The position numbers and the translations under genes were made by a program. A stretch of 64,000 nt of DNA from NCBI GenBank assembly GCA_964583825.1, contig CAZOXM010000014.1, positions 1 through 64,000 of the forward strand, in the 5' to 3' direction. Every line of letters starts with the position of its first letter. The stretch's first letter is position 1. Positions 17,452 to 26,524 of this stretch are shown piece after piece. The stretch comes from GCA-1730015 sp964583825 (lineage in GTDB: Bacteria; Pseudomonadota; Gammaproteobacteria; Granulosicoccales; Granulosicoccaceae). The notes below the pieces were generated by a model. That model had not been told where the DNA came from, made no database searches, and worked only from the letters and a program-made list of their open reading frames with translations.

Positions 17452-17877
17452 TCACTGGCATTGCGGACAAATACCCCAGTAGGTGACCTCGGCTTCGTCA
17501 ATAACAAAGCCGTGGTTGCATTCGGCGGTCAGACAGGGTGTTTCACCCACTGCGCAATCGACATCTACCATGGTGCCGCACTGGCGGCAAACCACATGGT
17601 GATGGTTATCGACCCGCTGCTCGTAGCGGGCGGCAGAACCCGCCGGTTGAATACGCCGGATAATATCGTGCTCGGACATCGCGTTTAAGGCATCAAACAC
17701 GGCTTGTCGTGATATCACCCCGAGTTCTGCATGCACCGCCTGATAGATATCATCGGCCAGTGCATGCGGCAGCGCGGACACGGCACGATGCACAGCCAAA
17801 CGCTGCGCTGTGACCTGCAGGCCCGCGGCGCGCAGGGCTTCAGCGGTGGGGTCCGGATTGCGATCAGTTTTCGCCAT
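17452..17877 (-). CDS. Fur-family (FurA/PerR-like) transcriptional regulator
   Basis: The 141-residue protein has a winged-helix N-terminus (LRAAGLQVTAQRLAVHRAV...ISRQAVFDALNAM) and a metal-binding dimerisation half with HHHVVCRQCG and a C-terminal CPQC, the two CxxC pairs that hold structural zinc. It is encoded just upstream of katG on the same strand, so it most likely represses katG and itself in a metal- and peroxide-dependent way, as FurA does in actinobacteria. That role is inferred from position. A palindromic candidate operator lies about 20 bp before its ATG. It is shorter than canonical Fur and lacks the long His-rich tail. Confidence 0.9.
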   Translation of the reverse strand: MAKTDRNPDPTAEALRAAGLQVTAQRLAVHRAVSALPHALADDIYQAVHAELGVISRQAVFDALNAMSEHDIIRRIQPAGSAARYEQRVDNHHHVVCRQCGTMVDVDCAVGETPCLTAECNHGFVIDEAEVTYWGICPQCQ

Positions 17878-17896
17878 GAGCTATATACTGCACCCA

Positions 17897-17917
17897 ATTC
17901 TTGATTGAGTCAATAAT
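17897..17917 (-). promoter_or_regulatory. Candidate Fur-family operator upstream of the regulator gene
   Basis: ATTCTTGA (17897-17904), TTGAG, TCAATAAT (17910-17917) is a near-perfect inverted repeat with one mismatch in eight. It sits 20 bp before the ATG of the Fur-family gene, where it would overlap the promoter or transcript start. AT-rich interrupted palindromes of this size are typical of Fur/PerR operators. No equal copy was found in the katG-proximal gap, suggesting control of both genes from here. Confidence 0.5.
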
Positions 17918-17964
17918 TAGTGACAGTAGTGATGTGACTGGACCCACCCGCACCTAAGCGAACC

Positions 17965-19737
17965 CTAACCCCAGACCAATACCACCATTGGAACCGCAAC
18001 CAGCAGAATAACCAGATCGAGCGGCGCACCAAGGCGCCAGTAGTCGCGAAAATGATAGCCACCCGGCCCCATCACCAGGGTATTGGACTGATGCCCGATC
18101 GGGGTGAGATACGGTGAAGCCGCCCCAATTGCTACCGCCATCAAAAGCGCATCTGGCGGCAGATTGAGCTTCAACGCCACTGAATACGCAATGGGTGCCA
18201 TCAGCACCGCAGTCGGCGTGTTGTGTACGACGTCGGACAACAGCATCGACACCGCCATGATAAACGCGATCAGACCCCACAACGGCAGGCCTGATGCCAC
18301 CACCTGAATGAATCCGGAAATCAACTCGGTGGCTCCGGTCGACTGCAGGGCCTCGCCGACAGGAATCAGAAAACCGAGTAACACAATCACCGGCCACTCA
18401 ATGCTGCGATAAGCCTCACGCAGAGAGACCACACGGGACAACACCAGCACTCCCACCACGGTGGTGAAGGCGATTTGCACCGGCACCAGACCAATCGCCG
18501 CGGCGAGAATACCGGCTGCGAATGCCAGCGGAGTCAGCAACGCTCCGCGTCTGGGTGTGATTTCGGTGCCACGGTTCTTTATCGCCAGACAACCCAGACT
18601 GCTGCACAGCTGTGCCAGTGCGGCCGGCTCGCCCTGCAACAACAATACATCCCCCGCCTTACATCGCACGTGTTTGAGCATCGAACGGGATTGGTGTCCC
18701 TCGCGCGCCAATGCCAGCAGGTTTACGCCGAAGCGCGCGTGAATTCTGAGATCGCGAAATGCCCGACCGATAATGACGGAGTCGGGCATTACCACCACTT
18801 CCATGATGCGTACATCCTCCGATGACTGCCACTCCGTATCCGCGCTCTCACTACCGGCTTCAAGCAGCGACGGGTCTTCGAACAAGGGTTGCATCGATTC
18901 ACTTGCACCCTGCAGGATCAGTATATCGCCCACCTCAAGCCGCTCCGAGGTATGCGGTCCCAGGCGCCGCTTGTCATGCCGCACAATAGCGACCACTGAC
19001 GTTTCGTAGTCGCACATTTTTTCAAGATCGCCGACGGTGCGATTGATCAGGCCCGACCCTTCGGGAATGCGCATCTCACTGACATATTTCGCAATTCTAA
19101 ACGCCTCGAAGCCATCGCTGTTTTCACCGCGATGCGGTAGCAGAAAGCGCGCAAAGCACGTTAGAAATGCAATTCCCGCGATGGCCACCACCAGTCCTAC
19201 CGGAGTGAAGTCAAACATACCAAACGGCTGGCCGGTTTGATTCTCGCGATAAGTGGCTATCACAATATTCGGCGGTGTGCCGATCAATGTCACCAGGCCC
19301 CCAAGCAGACTGGCGAAAGACAGTGGCATGAGAATTTTTGAGGGCGAGCGCTTCGCCTTGCGGGCATCGCGCACCGTAATCGGCAGCATCAGCGCCAGTG
19401 CACCGATGTTGTTCATAAATGCGGATAGCAGTGCCGTGATCCCGCAGTTAGCAGCGACCTGCATCATCGCCGTCGACCTGGCAAATGCGAGGTAGCGCAG
19501 GAATATTGAGACGATACCGGAGGCCTGTAGTGCCTGACTGATAACCAGCACACTGGCCACGGTAATGACCGCCGGGTGGGCAAAGCCTTCAAACGCATGC
19601 TCCATCGGCACCACACCGGAATACACGGCTGCCATCAGAGCCATACCCGCGACCACATCGTAGCGCCATTTATTCCAGATGAAGAGCGCCATCGTACACG
19701 CGAGTATGAGGAATATTACGATTTGATCCGTGGTCAC
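17965..19737 (-). CDS. SLC13-type (DASS/CitT-like) anion permease with two RCK_C-like domains
   Basis: The 590-residue protein has about ten to twelve hydrophobic helices split by a soluble region at about 210-395. The membrane halves carry SLC13 signatures: FMNNIGALALMLPI with TLIGTPPNIVIA in the first, and LLSDVVHNTPTAVLMAPIA with AIGAASPYLTPIGHQSNTLV in the second. The central region contains two TrkA-C (RCK_C)-like modules (RLEVGDILILQG and RCKAGDVLLLQG). Such proteins are sodium-coupled carriers of dicarboxylates, sulfate or similar anions; the ion cannot be assigned. Translation probably starts at GTG 19737. It stands alone between the Fur-family gene and the ATP synthase terminator. 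Confidence 0.9.
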   Translation of the reverse strand: MTTDQIVIFLILACTMALFIWNKWRYDVVAGMALMAAVYSGVVPMEHAFEGFAHPAVITVASVLVISQALQASGIVSIFLRYLAFARSTAMMQVAANCGITALLSAFMNNIGALALMLPITVRDARKAKRSPSKILMPLSFASLLGGLVTLIGTPPNIVIATYRENQTGQPFGMFDFTPVGLVVAIAGIAFLTCFARFLLPHRGENSDGFEAFRIAKYVSEMRIPEGSGLINRTVGDLEKMCDYETSVVAIVRHDKRRLGPHTSERLEVGDILILQGASESMQPLFEDPSLLEAGSESADTEWQSSEDVRIMEVVVMPDSVIIGRAFRDLRIHARFGVNLLALAREGHQSRSMLKHVRCKAGDVLLLQGEPAALAQLCSSLGCLAIKNRGTEITPRRGALLTPLAFAAGILAAAIGLVPVQIAFTTVVGVLVLSRVVSLREAYRSIEWPVIVLLGFLIPVGEALQSTGATELISGFIQVVASGLPLWGLIAFIMAVSMLLSDVVHNTPTAVLMAPIAYSVALKLNLPPDALLMAVAIGAASPYLTPIGHQSNTLVMGPGGYHFRDYWRLGAPLDLVILLVAVPMVVLVWG

Positions 19738-19860
19738 CGGTCAGCTGCACGCAACGAAAGGGAATAGTATAAGCCCATGGGGTTGGTGTCTGCGGGAACA
19801 GATATGCCAGACGACCGAACCAGGCGAAGCGCCAATAAGCGCAACCCGTTCACCAGGCAC

Positions 19861-19889
19861 AAAAAAGCCCGCATGCTGCGGGCTTTTTT
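19861..19889 (-). terminator. Intrinsic terminator of the atp operon
   Basis: AAAAAAGCCCGCA (19861-19873), loop TGC, TGCGGGCTTTTTT (19877-19889) is a perfect 13-bp inverted repeat with an A tract and a U tract, so it works in both directions. It lies 23 bp beyond the atpC stop and is the clear end of the ATP synthase transcript. Confidence 0.92.
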
Positions 19890-19912
19890 ACAATGGAAAC
19901 TGCGGGCTTCGA

Positions 19913-20335
19913 TTACTTCGATGCGTTCTTGATTTTCTTCAACACACTGAGTCTGGCAGATGCCTCGGCAAGTTCTGCCGCTGCCGCTGCGTAATCCGGC
20001 GTGCCCTGCTTTTCATTCAACAGCTCTTGTGCCCGGGCGCGCGCCTCTTCAGCTTCTGCCTCGTCCAGATCGCCACCGCGAATCGCAGTATCCGCCAGCA
20101 CGGTCGCCTCATATGGCTGCACCTCGAGCAAGCCACCGGACACATAGATGTGGTGTTTTTCACCATCCTCACTGTGCACGGTCACTTCACCGGCCTTGAT
20201 CGGTGATATGAACGCCGCGTGGCCAGGCGCGATGCCGACTTCACCCGCAGCAGCCGAGACAACGACCATGGTCGCATTACCCGAGAATATTGCTTCCTCG
20301 GCGCTGACTATTTCCACTTGTATCGTATTAGCCAT
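19913..20335 (-). CDS. atpC: ATP synthase F1 epsilon subunit
   Basis: Epsilon is part of the central rotor stalk and inhibits ATP hydrolysis. ATG 20335 (MANTIQVEIVSAEEAIFSG) is chosen because AGAGG lies six bases upstream and homologues start there. The 140-residue protein has the N-terminal beta sandwich with VVVSAAAGEVGIAPGHAAFIS and LLEVQPYEATVLADTA, then a helical C-terminal pair rich in Ala and Glu. It is the last gene of the operon, 34 bp after atpD and 23 bp before the terminator. Confidence 0.97.
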   Translation of the reverse strand: MANTIQVEIVSAEEAIFSGNATMVVVSAAAGEVGIAPGHAAFISPIKAGEVTVHSEDGEKHHIYVSGGLLEVQPYEATVLADTAIRGGDLDEAEAEEARARAQELLNEKQGTPDYAAAAAELAEASARLSVLKKIKNASK

Positions 20336-20369
20336 AACTAACCTCTGAGCTTGATTCAACTACGGTGGG

Positions 20370-21749
20370 TCAGGTAATCGACTTGGCTTTTTCAATGGCC
20401 TCTTCAATGGTGCCGACCATATAGAAAGCCTGCTCTGGCAGGTGATCGTACTCACCATCGACGATTCCGCGGAAGCCGGCAATAGTATCTTTCAGAGAGC
20501 AGTACTTTCCCGGTGAACCGGTGAAGACTTCCGCTACAAAAAACGGCTGCGACAGAAACTGCTGAACCTTACGGGCCCGGGCTACCACAAGTTTGTCCTC
20601 TTCCGACAGTTCGTCCATGCCCAGAATCGCAATGATATCCTTGAGCTCCTTGTAGCGCTGCAGTGTATTCTGAACATCGCGAGCGGTATCGTAGTGCTCT
20701 GCACCGATCACCAGCGGGTCGAGCTGACGACTGGTTGAGTCGAGCGGATCAACCGCGGGGTAGATTCCCAGTTCTGCAATGTTTCTTGAAAGTACAACAG
20801 TCGCATCCAGGTGGGCAAACGTGGTGGCAGGTGATGGATCGGTCAAATCATCTGCAGGTACGTATACCGCCTGAATAGAGGTAATGGAGCCGGTCTTGGT
20901 AGACGTGATGCGTTCCTGCAGTACACCCATTTCTTCGGCGAGTGTCGGCTGATAGCCCACCGCTGAAGGCATACGACCAAGTAGTGCAGATACCTCGGTG
21001 CCCGCCAGGGTGTAACGGTAGATGTTATCGATAAACATGAGTACATCACGACCTTCGTCGCGGAAGTATTCCGCCATGGTCAGACCTGTCAGCGCAACGC
21101 GCAAACGGTTACCGGGAGGCTCATTCATCTGACCGTATACCAGCGATACCTTGTCGAGTACGTTGGACTCTTTCATCTCGTGATAGAAGTCGTTTCCTTC
21201 ACGGGTGCGCTCGCCCACTCCGGCAAATACTGAGTAGCCAGAGTGCTCGATAGCGATATTTCGGATCAGCTCCATCATGTTTACGGTTTTACCTACACCC
21301 GCACCACCGAACAGTCCGACTTTACCGCCCTTTGCAAAAGGACACAGGAGATCGATTACTTTAATGCCAGTCTCGAGAAGTTCGGTCGAACCCGCCTGCT
21401 CCGAGTAGCTGGGCGCTTCCCGGTGAATTGGCCAGCGCTCATCCGTACCGACAGGACCCTGCTCATCAATCGGGTTACCCAGTACATCCATGATTCGACC
21501 CAGTGTCGCAGACCCTACGGGTACCGAGATCGGCTGGCCGGTGTTGTCGACCCTGAGACCGCGACGCAGTCCTTCCGATGCACCCATCGCAATGGTTCGC
21601 ACCACACCATCTCCGAGCTGGCCCTGCACTTCCAGCGTGGTCTCAGTGCCATCGATGGTGAGCGCGTCATAGACTTTAGGCACAACGTCACGTGGAAATT
21701 CCACATCGACGACAGCGCCGATAATTTCAACAATAGATCCAGAACTCAT
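20370..21749 (-). CDS. atpD: ATP synthase F1 beta subunit
   Basis: Beta is the catalytic subunit that makes ATP at the alpha-beta interface. The 459-residue protein has the P-loop GGAGVGKT, the catalytic Glu of the GERTREG segment, and the DELSEEDKLVV region that interacts with gamma. Length equals E. coli AtpD (460). GGGGAA precedes the ATG. It lies between atpG and atpC with 24 and 34 bp gaps. Confidence 0.99.
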   Translation of the reverse strand: MSSGSIVEIIGAVVDVEFPRDVVPKVYDALTIDGTETTLEVQGQLGDGVVRTIAMGASEGLRRGLRVDNTGQPISVPVGSATLGRIMDVLGNPIDEQGPVGTDERWPIHREAPSYSEQAGSTELLETGIKVIDLLCPFAKGGKVGLFGGAGVGKTVNMMELIRNIAIEHSGYSVFAGVGERTREGNDFYHEMKESNVLDKVSLVYGQMNEPPGNRLRVALTGLTMAEYFRDEGRDVLMFIDNIYRYTLAGTEVSALLGRMPSAVGYQPTLAEEMGVLQERITSTKTGSITSIQAVYVPADDLTDPSPATTFAHLDATVVLSRNIAELGIYPAVDPLDSTSRQLDPLVIGAEHYDTARDVQNTLQRYKELKDIIAILGMDELSEEDKLVVARARKVQQFLSQPFFVAEVFTGSPGKYCSLKDTIAGFRGIVDGEYDHLPEQAFYMVGTIEEAIEKAKSIT

Positions 21750-21773
21750 AATGTTCCCCGATAATTTAATCTT

Positions 21774-22637
21774 TTAGACCGCCGCCGCGCCGCCAACGAT
21801 CTCGGATATTTCCTGAGTGATCGCCGCCTGACGGGCCTTGTTATAAACCAGTTGCAATTCATTGATAATGTCGCCGGCGTTGTCGGTCGCACTTTTCATT
21901 GCAACCATTCGAGCCGCCATTTCACAGGCAACATTTTCCACTGCGGCCTGGTAGATCAACGATTCGATATAGCGTCGCATCAGGTTGTCCAGCACTTCCT
22001 CGGAGCTGGGCTCGTAGAGGTAGTCCCAGTGCTGACCAAGACGCTCGTCGCTGTCCGCCTGGGTTGGTATCAGTTGTGTCAGACACGGCTTTTGAGCCAT
22101 CGAATTAATAAACTCATTCTCAGCCAGGTAAAGCCTGTCGAGCCTGCCTTCGTCGATTCCATTCAGCATCACTGTTACAGCGCCGATCAGGGACTCCAGC
22201 TTGGGTTGATCACCAAGGTCCTGAACATCAGCCACAACGTTACTGCCAAGACGTCGGAAAAAACTCGCCGCTTTCTTGCCGATGGTGGTGACTTCTATTT
22301 CAATGCCCTGCTCCGATTGCTCGCGCATCGAGGCGACAACATTTTTAAAGTTGTTGATGTTTAAACCACCGCACAGGCCACGATCAGTCGAGATAATGAT
22401 GTAACCCACCCGCTTCACATTTTCGCGTGGCAACATGTACGGGTGAACGTATTCAGTGTTCGCCGCTGCCACGTGTCCTACCACCTCACGCATTTTCCGG
22501 GCGTACGGCCGGGTTGCGGCCATACGCTCCTGTGCTTTGCGCATTTTACTGGCAGCCACCATTTCCATTGCTTTGGTGATTTTCTGCGTGTTTTGAATGC
22601 TGCGTATCTTGGTGCGTATTTCTTTTGCGCCAGCCAT
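21774..22637 (-). CDS. atpG: ATP synthase F1 gamma subunit
   Basis: Gamma is the rotating shaft inside the alpha3beta3 ring. The 287-residue protein has the conserved N-terminal coil (AGAKEIRTKIRSIQNTQKIT, KAMEMVAASKM) and C-terminal coil (MKSATDNAGDIINELQLVYN, ARQAAITQEISEIVGGAAA). YIIISTDRGLCGGLNINNFK is the Rossmann-like part. Length equals E. coli AtpG (287). It lies 21 bp after atpA. Confidence 0.98.
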   Translation of the reverse strand: MAGAKEIRTKIRSIQNTQKITKAMEMVAASKMRKAQERMAATRPYARKMREVVGHVAAANTEYVHPYMLPRENVKRVGYIIISTDRGLCGGLNINNFKNVVASMREQSEQGIEIEVTTIGKKAASFFRRLGSNVVADVQDLGDQPKLESLIGAVTVMLNGIDEGRLDRLYLAENEFINSMAQKPCLTQLIPTQADSDERLGQHWDYLYEPSSEEVLDNLMRRYIESLIYQAAVENVACEMAARMVAMKSATDNAGDIINELQLVYNKARQAAITQEISEIVGGAAAV

Positions 22638-22658
22638 TTCAATTCGTCCTGGTTGGGC

Positions 22659-24206
22659 TTAAGACTGAAAAGCGCCGTTGGCAACGAAATCTTCAATGGC
22701 CGACTTGAGACCGGACGCAATGTCATCGTTGTAGTCGCCCGACTCGTTGATCGTATCGAGCAGCGAACTGTGATTGGCACGGATGTGATCGTGCATGGCC
22801 TGTTCAAACTCAACCACGCGACTCGCTTCAATACCGTCGAGGTAGCCTTCATTCGCCGCGTAAAGCGACACAGCCATCTCACCGACAGACATAGGCGAGT
22901 ACTGATTCTGCTTCATCAATTCAGTAACACGCTGACCCCGTTCGAGTTGTTTTCTGGTCAGGTCGTCCAGATCTGATGCGAACTGTGCAAACGCCGCGAG
23001 TTCGCGGTACTGCGCAAGTGCCAGACGAACACCGCCCCCGAGTTTCTTGATGATCTTGGTTTGTGCAGCACCACCCACACGCGACACCGACAGACCCGCG
23101 TTAATCGCTGGTCGAATACCCGCATTGAACAAATCAGTTTCAAGGAAGATCTGACCGTCGGTGATCGAGATCACATTGGTGGGTACGAAGGCGGAAACGT
23201 CACCGGCCTGTGTTTCGATAATAGGCAAGGCAGTCAGTGAACCTGTTTTACCTTTCACCCGACCTTCGGTCTGTTTTTCGACGTAGTCGGCGCTGACTCT
23301 TGCAGCACGCTCAAGCAGACGCGAGTGGAGGTAGAAAACATCACCTGGATACGCTTCACGACCTGGAGGACGGCGTAACAGCAGAGATACCTGACGGTAT
23401 CCCCAGGCCTGCTTGGTCAGATCGTCATAGACAATCAGTGCATCTTCACCAATATCGCGAAAGTACTCACCCATGGAGCAACCGGAGTAAGGCGCGATGA
23501 AGTTCATCGCCGCTGACTCTGATGCACCTGCTGCGACAACGATGGTATTTTTAAGGGCATCATGCTCTTCGAGCTTTGAGACCACATTGGCGATGGTCGA
23601 CTGCTTTTGTCCAACCGCCACATAAATACACTTAATACCGGTATCTTTCTGATTGATGATAGCGTCGATCGCGACCGCGGTCTTACCGGTCTGGCGATCG
23701 CCAATAATCAACTCGCGCTGGCCACGTCCAATAGGCACCATCGCGTCGATTGATTTAAGACCGGTCTGTACCGGTTGATCAACTGACTGACGCCAGAATA
23801 CGCCAGGGGCGACTTTCTCAATAGGAGCGGTCTCGCTCGTACCAAGAGGCCCTTTATCGTCGATCGGCTGACCGAGTGCGTTGACCACTCGACCCAGCAG
23901 TTGTTCACCCACCGGCACTTCCAGAATTTTGCCGGTACAGCGTACCTTGTCACCCTCTCTCAGATGACCGTAGCTGCCCAGAACAACCGCGCCAACAGAG
24001 TCACGTTCGAGGTTGAGCGCCAGACCAATGGTGTCGCCGGGGAATTCGATCATTTCTCCGGACATCGCGTCGTTCAGGCCGTGGATTCGAACAATACCGT
24101 CGCTCATGCTGACGATAGTGCCCTCAGTCCGGGCTTCAGCGGAAGCTTCAAAGTTGCCGATGCGCTCTTTAATAAGCTCGCTGATTTCAGATGGGTTGAG
24201 TTGCAT
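22659..24206 (-). CDS. atpA: ATP synthase F1 alpha subunit
   Basis: Alpha forms the F1 ring with beta and binds non-catalytic nucleotide. The 515-residue product starts MQLNPSEISELIKERI after GAGGATGACCC, and has the P-loop GDRQTGKT and the arginine-finger region PAINAGLSVSRVGGAAQ. Length is as in E. coli (513). It is separated from atpH by 65 bp, a slightly long gap but with no obvious terminator. Confidence 0.99.
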   Translation of the reverse strand: MQLNPSEISELIKERIGNFEASAEARTEGTIVSMSDGIVRIHGLNDAMSGEMIEFPGDTIGLALNLERDSVGAVVLGSYGHLREGDKVRCTGKILEVPVGEQLLGRVVNALGQPIDDKGPLGTSETAPIEKVAPGVFWRQSVDQPVQTGLKSIDAMVPIGRGQRELIIGDRQTGKTAVAIDAIINQKDTGIKCIYVAVGQKQSTIANVVSKLEEHDALKNTIVVAAGASESAAMNFIAPYSGCSMGEYFRDIGEDALIVYDDLTKQAWGYRQVSLLLRRPPGREAYPGDVFYLHSRLLERAARVSADYVEKQTEGRVKGKTGSLTALPIIETQAGDVSAFVPTNVISITDGQIFLETDLFNAGIRPAINAGLSVSRVGGAAQTKIIKKLGGGVRLALAQYRELAAFAQFASDLDDLTRKQLERGQRVTELMKQNQYSPMSVGEMAVSLYAANEGYLDGIEASRVVEFEQAMHDHIRANHSSLLDTINESGDYNDDIASGLKSAIEDFVANGAFQS

Positions 24207-24271
24207 GGGTCATCCTCAAAAAAGTATTCTTTCCGCCAGATTTCTGGCTTTTTGATCGATCCGAAGTGGCT

Positions 24272-24808
24272 CTAGGCCCTAAGGTTTTTGTCGAGCTGTG
24301 CTAACTCACCCTTGACCGATCCGTCGATCACCACATCGCCGGCTCTGATGATTGCCCCTGCAATCAGAGACTCATCAACCGTATTCACGATGCTGATCTG
24401 CTTATTGAATTTGCGTTGAAGTGCTTCGGAAAGCCTTGCTTTGTAACCGTCATCGAGTTCGATAGCGGATATGACTTTCGCTTCAAGTCTGCCTTCATCG
24501 TCAGCACGGTATTCTTCGAACAGGCTTTCTATGTCGGCCATTGCGCCCAGTCTGCTGTTCTCGGCGAGCAGGCGTACCATGTTACTGGCTTCGCCGTCGA
24601 GCTTGTCGCCCGCTATCTTCTCAATCATGGCGGCGCGATCGCCAGCCGTGCTGTTTGGATCTTCCAGAGCCGATGCTACGTCCCTGTCCGCCACCACGGC
24701 GGACAAAAACTTAAGCCGCTCTGACCAAATGTCGTAGTTGCCGCCCTGTTTCGCCAGTTCAAAAATCGCTTTGGCGTAAGGCCGTGCGGTGGTGACATTG
24801 TCAGACAT
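24272..24808 (-). CDS. atpH: ATP synthase F1 delta subunit
   Basis: Delta joins the peripheral stalk (b dimer) to the top of F1. The 178-residue protein begins MSDNVTTARPYAKAIFELAK and has the C-terminal DESLIAGAIIRAGDVVIDGSV motif. Length fits the family (177). It starts 10 bp after atpF, consistent with coupled translation. Confidence 0.97.
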   Translation of the reverse strand: MSDNVTTARPYAKAIFELAKQGGNYDIWSERLKFLSAVVADRDVASALEDPNSTAGDRAAMIEKIAGDKLDGEASNMVRLLAENSRLGAMADIESLFEEYRADDEGRLEAKVISAIELDDGYKARLSEALQRKFNKQISIVNTVDESLIAGAIIRAGDVVIDGSVKGELAQLDKNLRA

Positions 24809-24818
24809 TTACTTGCGC

Positions 24819-25289
24819 CTATATCTTCGCGATCAGGTCATCGAGAATGCTTGCGTGAGCATTGGCATCAACTTCTCTTCTGAGAATTTTCTCAGCGCCG
24901 GAAATGGCCACTGAAGATACCTGCTGACGCAACGCTTCGCGTGCACCCGTGACGTTTTGTTCGAGCTCGGCCTGCTTGGCTGCCGCGATCTTGTCAGCTT
25001 CAACCGTGGCATTTGCCTTGGCTTCGTCGACAATTTCATTATGACGCTTCTGTGCCTGTGAAACGATTTCAGCGGCCTGTGTTTTGGCCTCGGCAATCAG
25101 TTGCTGCGCCTCATCCTGCGCCGCAACCTGGGCCTGAGCGCTTTTCTCAGCAGCGGCCAGCCCCTCGGCGATTGTCTTCTGTCGCTCGCGCAGCGCACCA
25201 ATCAATGGTGGCCAGACATACTTCATGCAAAACGTCACAAACAGCGCGAAGGAAATAGCCTGACCAAGCATTGTCATGTTAATGGTCAT
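24819..25289 (-). CDS. atpF: ATP synthase Fo b subunit
   Basis: Subunit b is the dimeric peripheral stalk. A single N-terminal membrane helix (about 5-25, MLGQAISFALFVTFCMKYVW) is followed by a long charged Ala/Glu/Gln-rich coiled coil. Length 156 matches E. coli. GGAGAAAAGC precedes the ATG. It lies between atpE (39 bp upstream) and atpH. Only one b-type gene is present, as expected for a non-photosynthetic gammaproteobacterium. Confidence 0.97.
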   Translation of the reverse strand: MTINMTMLGQAISFALFVTFCMKYVWPPLIGALRERQKTIAEGLAAAEKSAQAQVAAQDEAQQLIAEAKTQAAEIVSQAQKRHNEIVDEAKANATVEADKIAAAKQAELEQNVTGAREALRQQVSSVAISGAEKILRREVDANAHASILDDLIAKI

Positions 25290-25328
25290 TTTGCTTTTCT
25301 CCGATGATAGCTATTGACTGTGAGCGTC

Positions 25329-25586
25329 TTAACCGCCAAGTGCACCAGCAAACGGGCTTACGAAGATGAAGTACAAACCCATGGCAACGGCAATCATCGG
25401 AATCGCGTCAAGCAGGCCGGCAGCGATAAAAAATTTGGTTTGAAGCATGGATACCAGCTCAGGCTGTCGACCGGATGCTTCCAGAAATTTACCGCCGAGC
25501 AGTGCAAAGCCGATTGCGGTGCCGAGCGCGGCCAAACCAATTAAAAGTGCTGCTGATAATGCCGTATTGCTGAGTACAGTTTCCAT
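25329..25586 (-). CDS. atpE: ATP synthase Fo c subunit
   Basis: Subunit c is a helical hairpin forming the ion-driven rotor ring. The 85-residue protein has two membrane helices joined by the polar loop GRQPEL (39-44). The ion-binding acid is Asp60 in AGLLDAIPMIAVAMGLYF, as Asp61 in E. coli. The sodium-type ligands (a Gln in helix 1 and Glu-Ser in helix 2) are absent, so the enzyme should use protons. CAGGAGCTAAA gives a strong ribosome site, in line with the high copy number needed. Confidence 0.98.
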   Translation of the reverse strand: METVLSNTALSAALLIGLAALGTAIGFALLGGKFLEASGRQPELVSMLQTKFFIAAGLLDAIPMIAVAMGLYFIFVSPFAGALGG

Positions 25587-25635
25587 TTTAGCTCCTGGAT
25601 ATTTTAAATAGTGCTGGTTTGAGTGATACGGGTGG

Positions 25636-26502
25636 TTAGTGTTCGTCGTGTGTTTCGAAGGCCATATTCAGATAAACAATTGTCAGCATCATGAATATAA
25701 ACGCTTGCAACACAATAACAAGGATGTGGAAGATGGCCCATGGCAGAGACAGTGTCCACTGCAAACCCCATGGCAGCAGGGCGATCAGAATAAAGATCAG
25801 TTCGCCCGCATAGAGATTCCCAAAAAGTCGTAGGCCAAGTGAGATTGGCTTGGAAATGAAACTAACGATTTCCAGGAAAAAGTTGATAGGAATCAGCAGC
25901 GCCTGAACGAATTTGTTACTGCTGCTAAAGGGGTGCATGGTTAATTCGGCGGCAAAACCCTTAACGCCTTTTATCTTGAAACTATAATAAATCATCAGAG
26001 CAAATACGGACAACGACATACCCATTGTGACATTCACATCAGTCGTCGGAACCACCTTCTGGTAAGGAATACCCAGGCCACGATTGAACAACTCAGGCAG
26101 CCAGTCGATCGGTACCAGATCCATCAGGTTCATCAGGAAAACCCAGACTGCAATGGTGAGAGCCAACGGCCCGATGAGCGCACTTTTGCCGTGAAACGAT
26201 TCTTTGACCGTATCGTCAACGAATTCAACCATTGATTCCACGGCGTTCTGCAGACCACCCGGCTGGCCGCTCGTTGCCTTGCGCGCACCAAGCCAGAAAA
26301 CCAGGCAAAACAGACTACCGAGCAGGATAGACCAGAACATCGAATCGACGTGAATGGACCAAAAGCCCATCGCGTCGAAGTCTTCGGCGGTTTTTGCAAA
26401 ACCCCAGGTGCCATCCGGCAATTTGCCGAAGGTCCAGTTTTGCAGGTGATGCTTGATGTAGGACGATGCCTCGATGACGCCGCCAGAAGATTCACTTGCC
26501 AT
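25636..26502 (-). CDS. atpB: ATP synthase Fo a subunit
   Basis: Subunit a is the membrane stator that forms the two proton half-channels. The 288-residue protein has five to six hydrophobic helices and the essential Arg in the LGLRLFGNLYAGELIFILI segment. Compared with E. coli (271) it has a slightly longer N-terminal arm, which includes a soluble HHLQNWTFGKLPDGTWGF segment common in gammaproteobacteria. It lies 22 bp after atpI. Confidence 0.98.
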   Translation of the reverse strand: MASESSGGVIEASSYIKHHLQNWTFGKLPDGTWGFAKTAEDFDAMGFWSIHVDSMFWSILLGSLFCLVFWLGARKATSGQPGGLQNAVESMVEFVDDTVKESFHGKSALIGPLALTIAVWVFLMNLMDLVPIDWLPELFNRGLGIPYQKVVPTTDVNVTMGMSLSVFALMIYYSFKIKGVKGFAAELTMHPFSSSNKFVQALLIPINFFLEIVSFISKPISLGLRLFGNLYAGELIFILIALLPWGLQWTLSLPWAIFHILVIVLQAFIFMMLTIVYLNMAFETHDEH

Positions 26503-26524
26503 AGCAATAAATTAATAGACCAGA

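Noticed and set aside
22443..22976. 177-codon plus-strand frame across atpG-atpA
   Set aside because: Antisense to two certain ATP synthase genes and crossing their junction.
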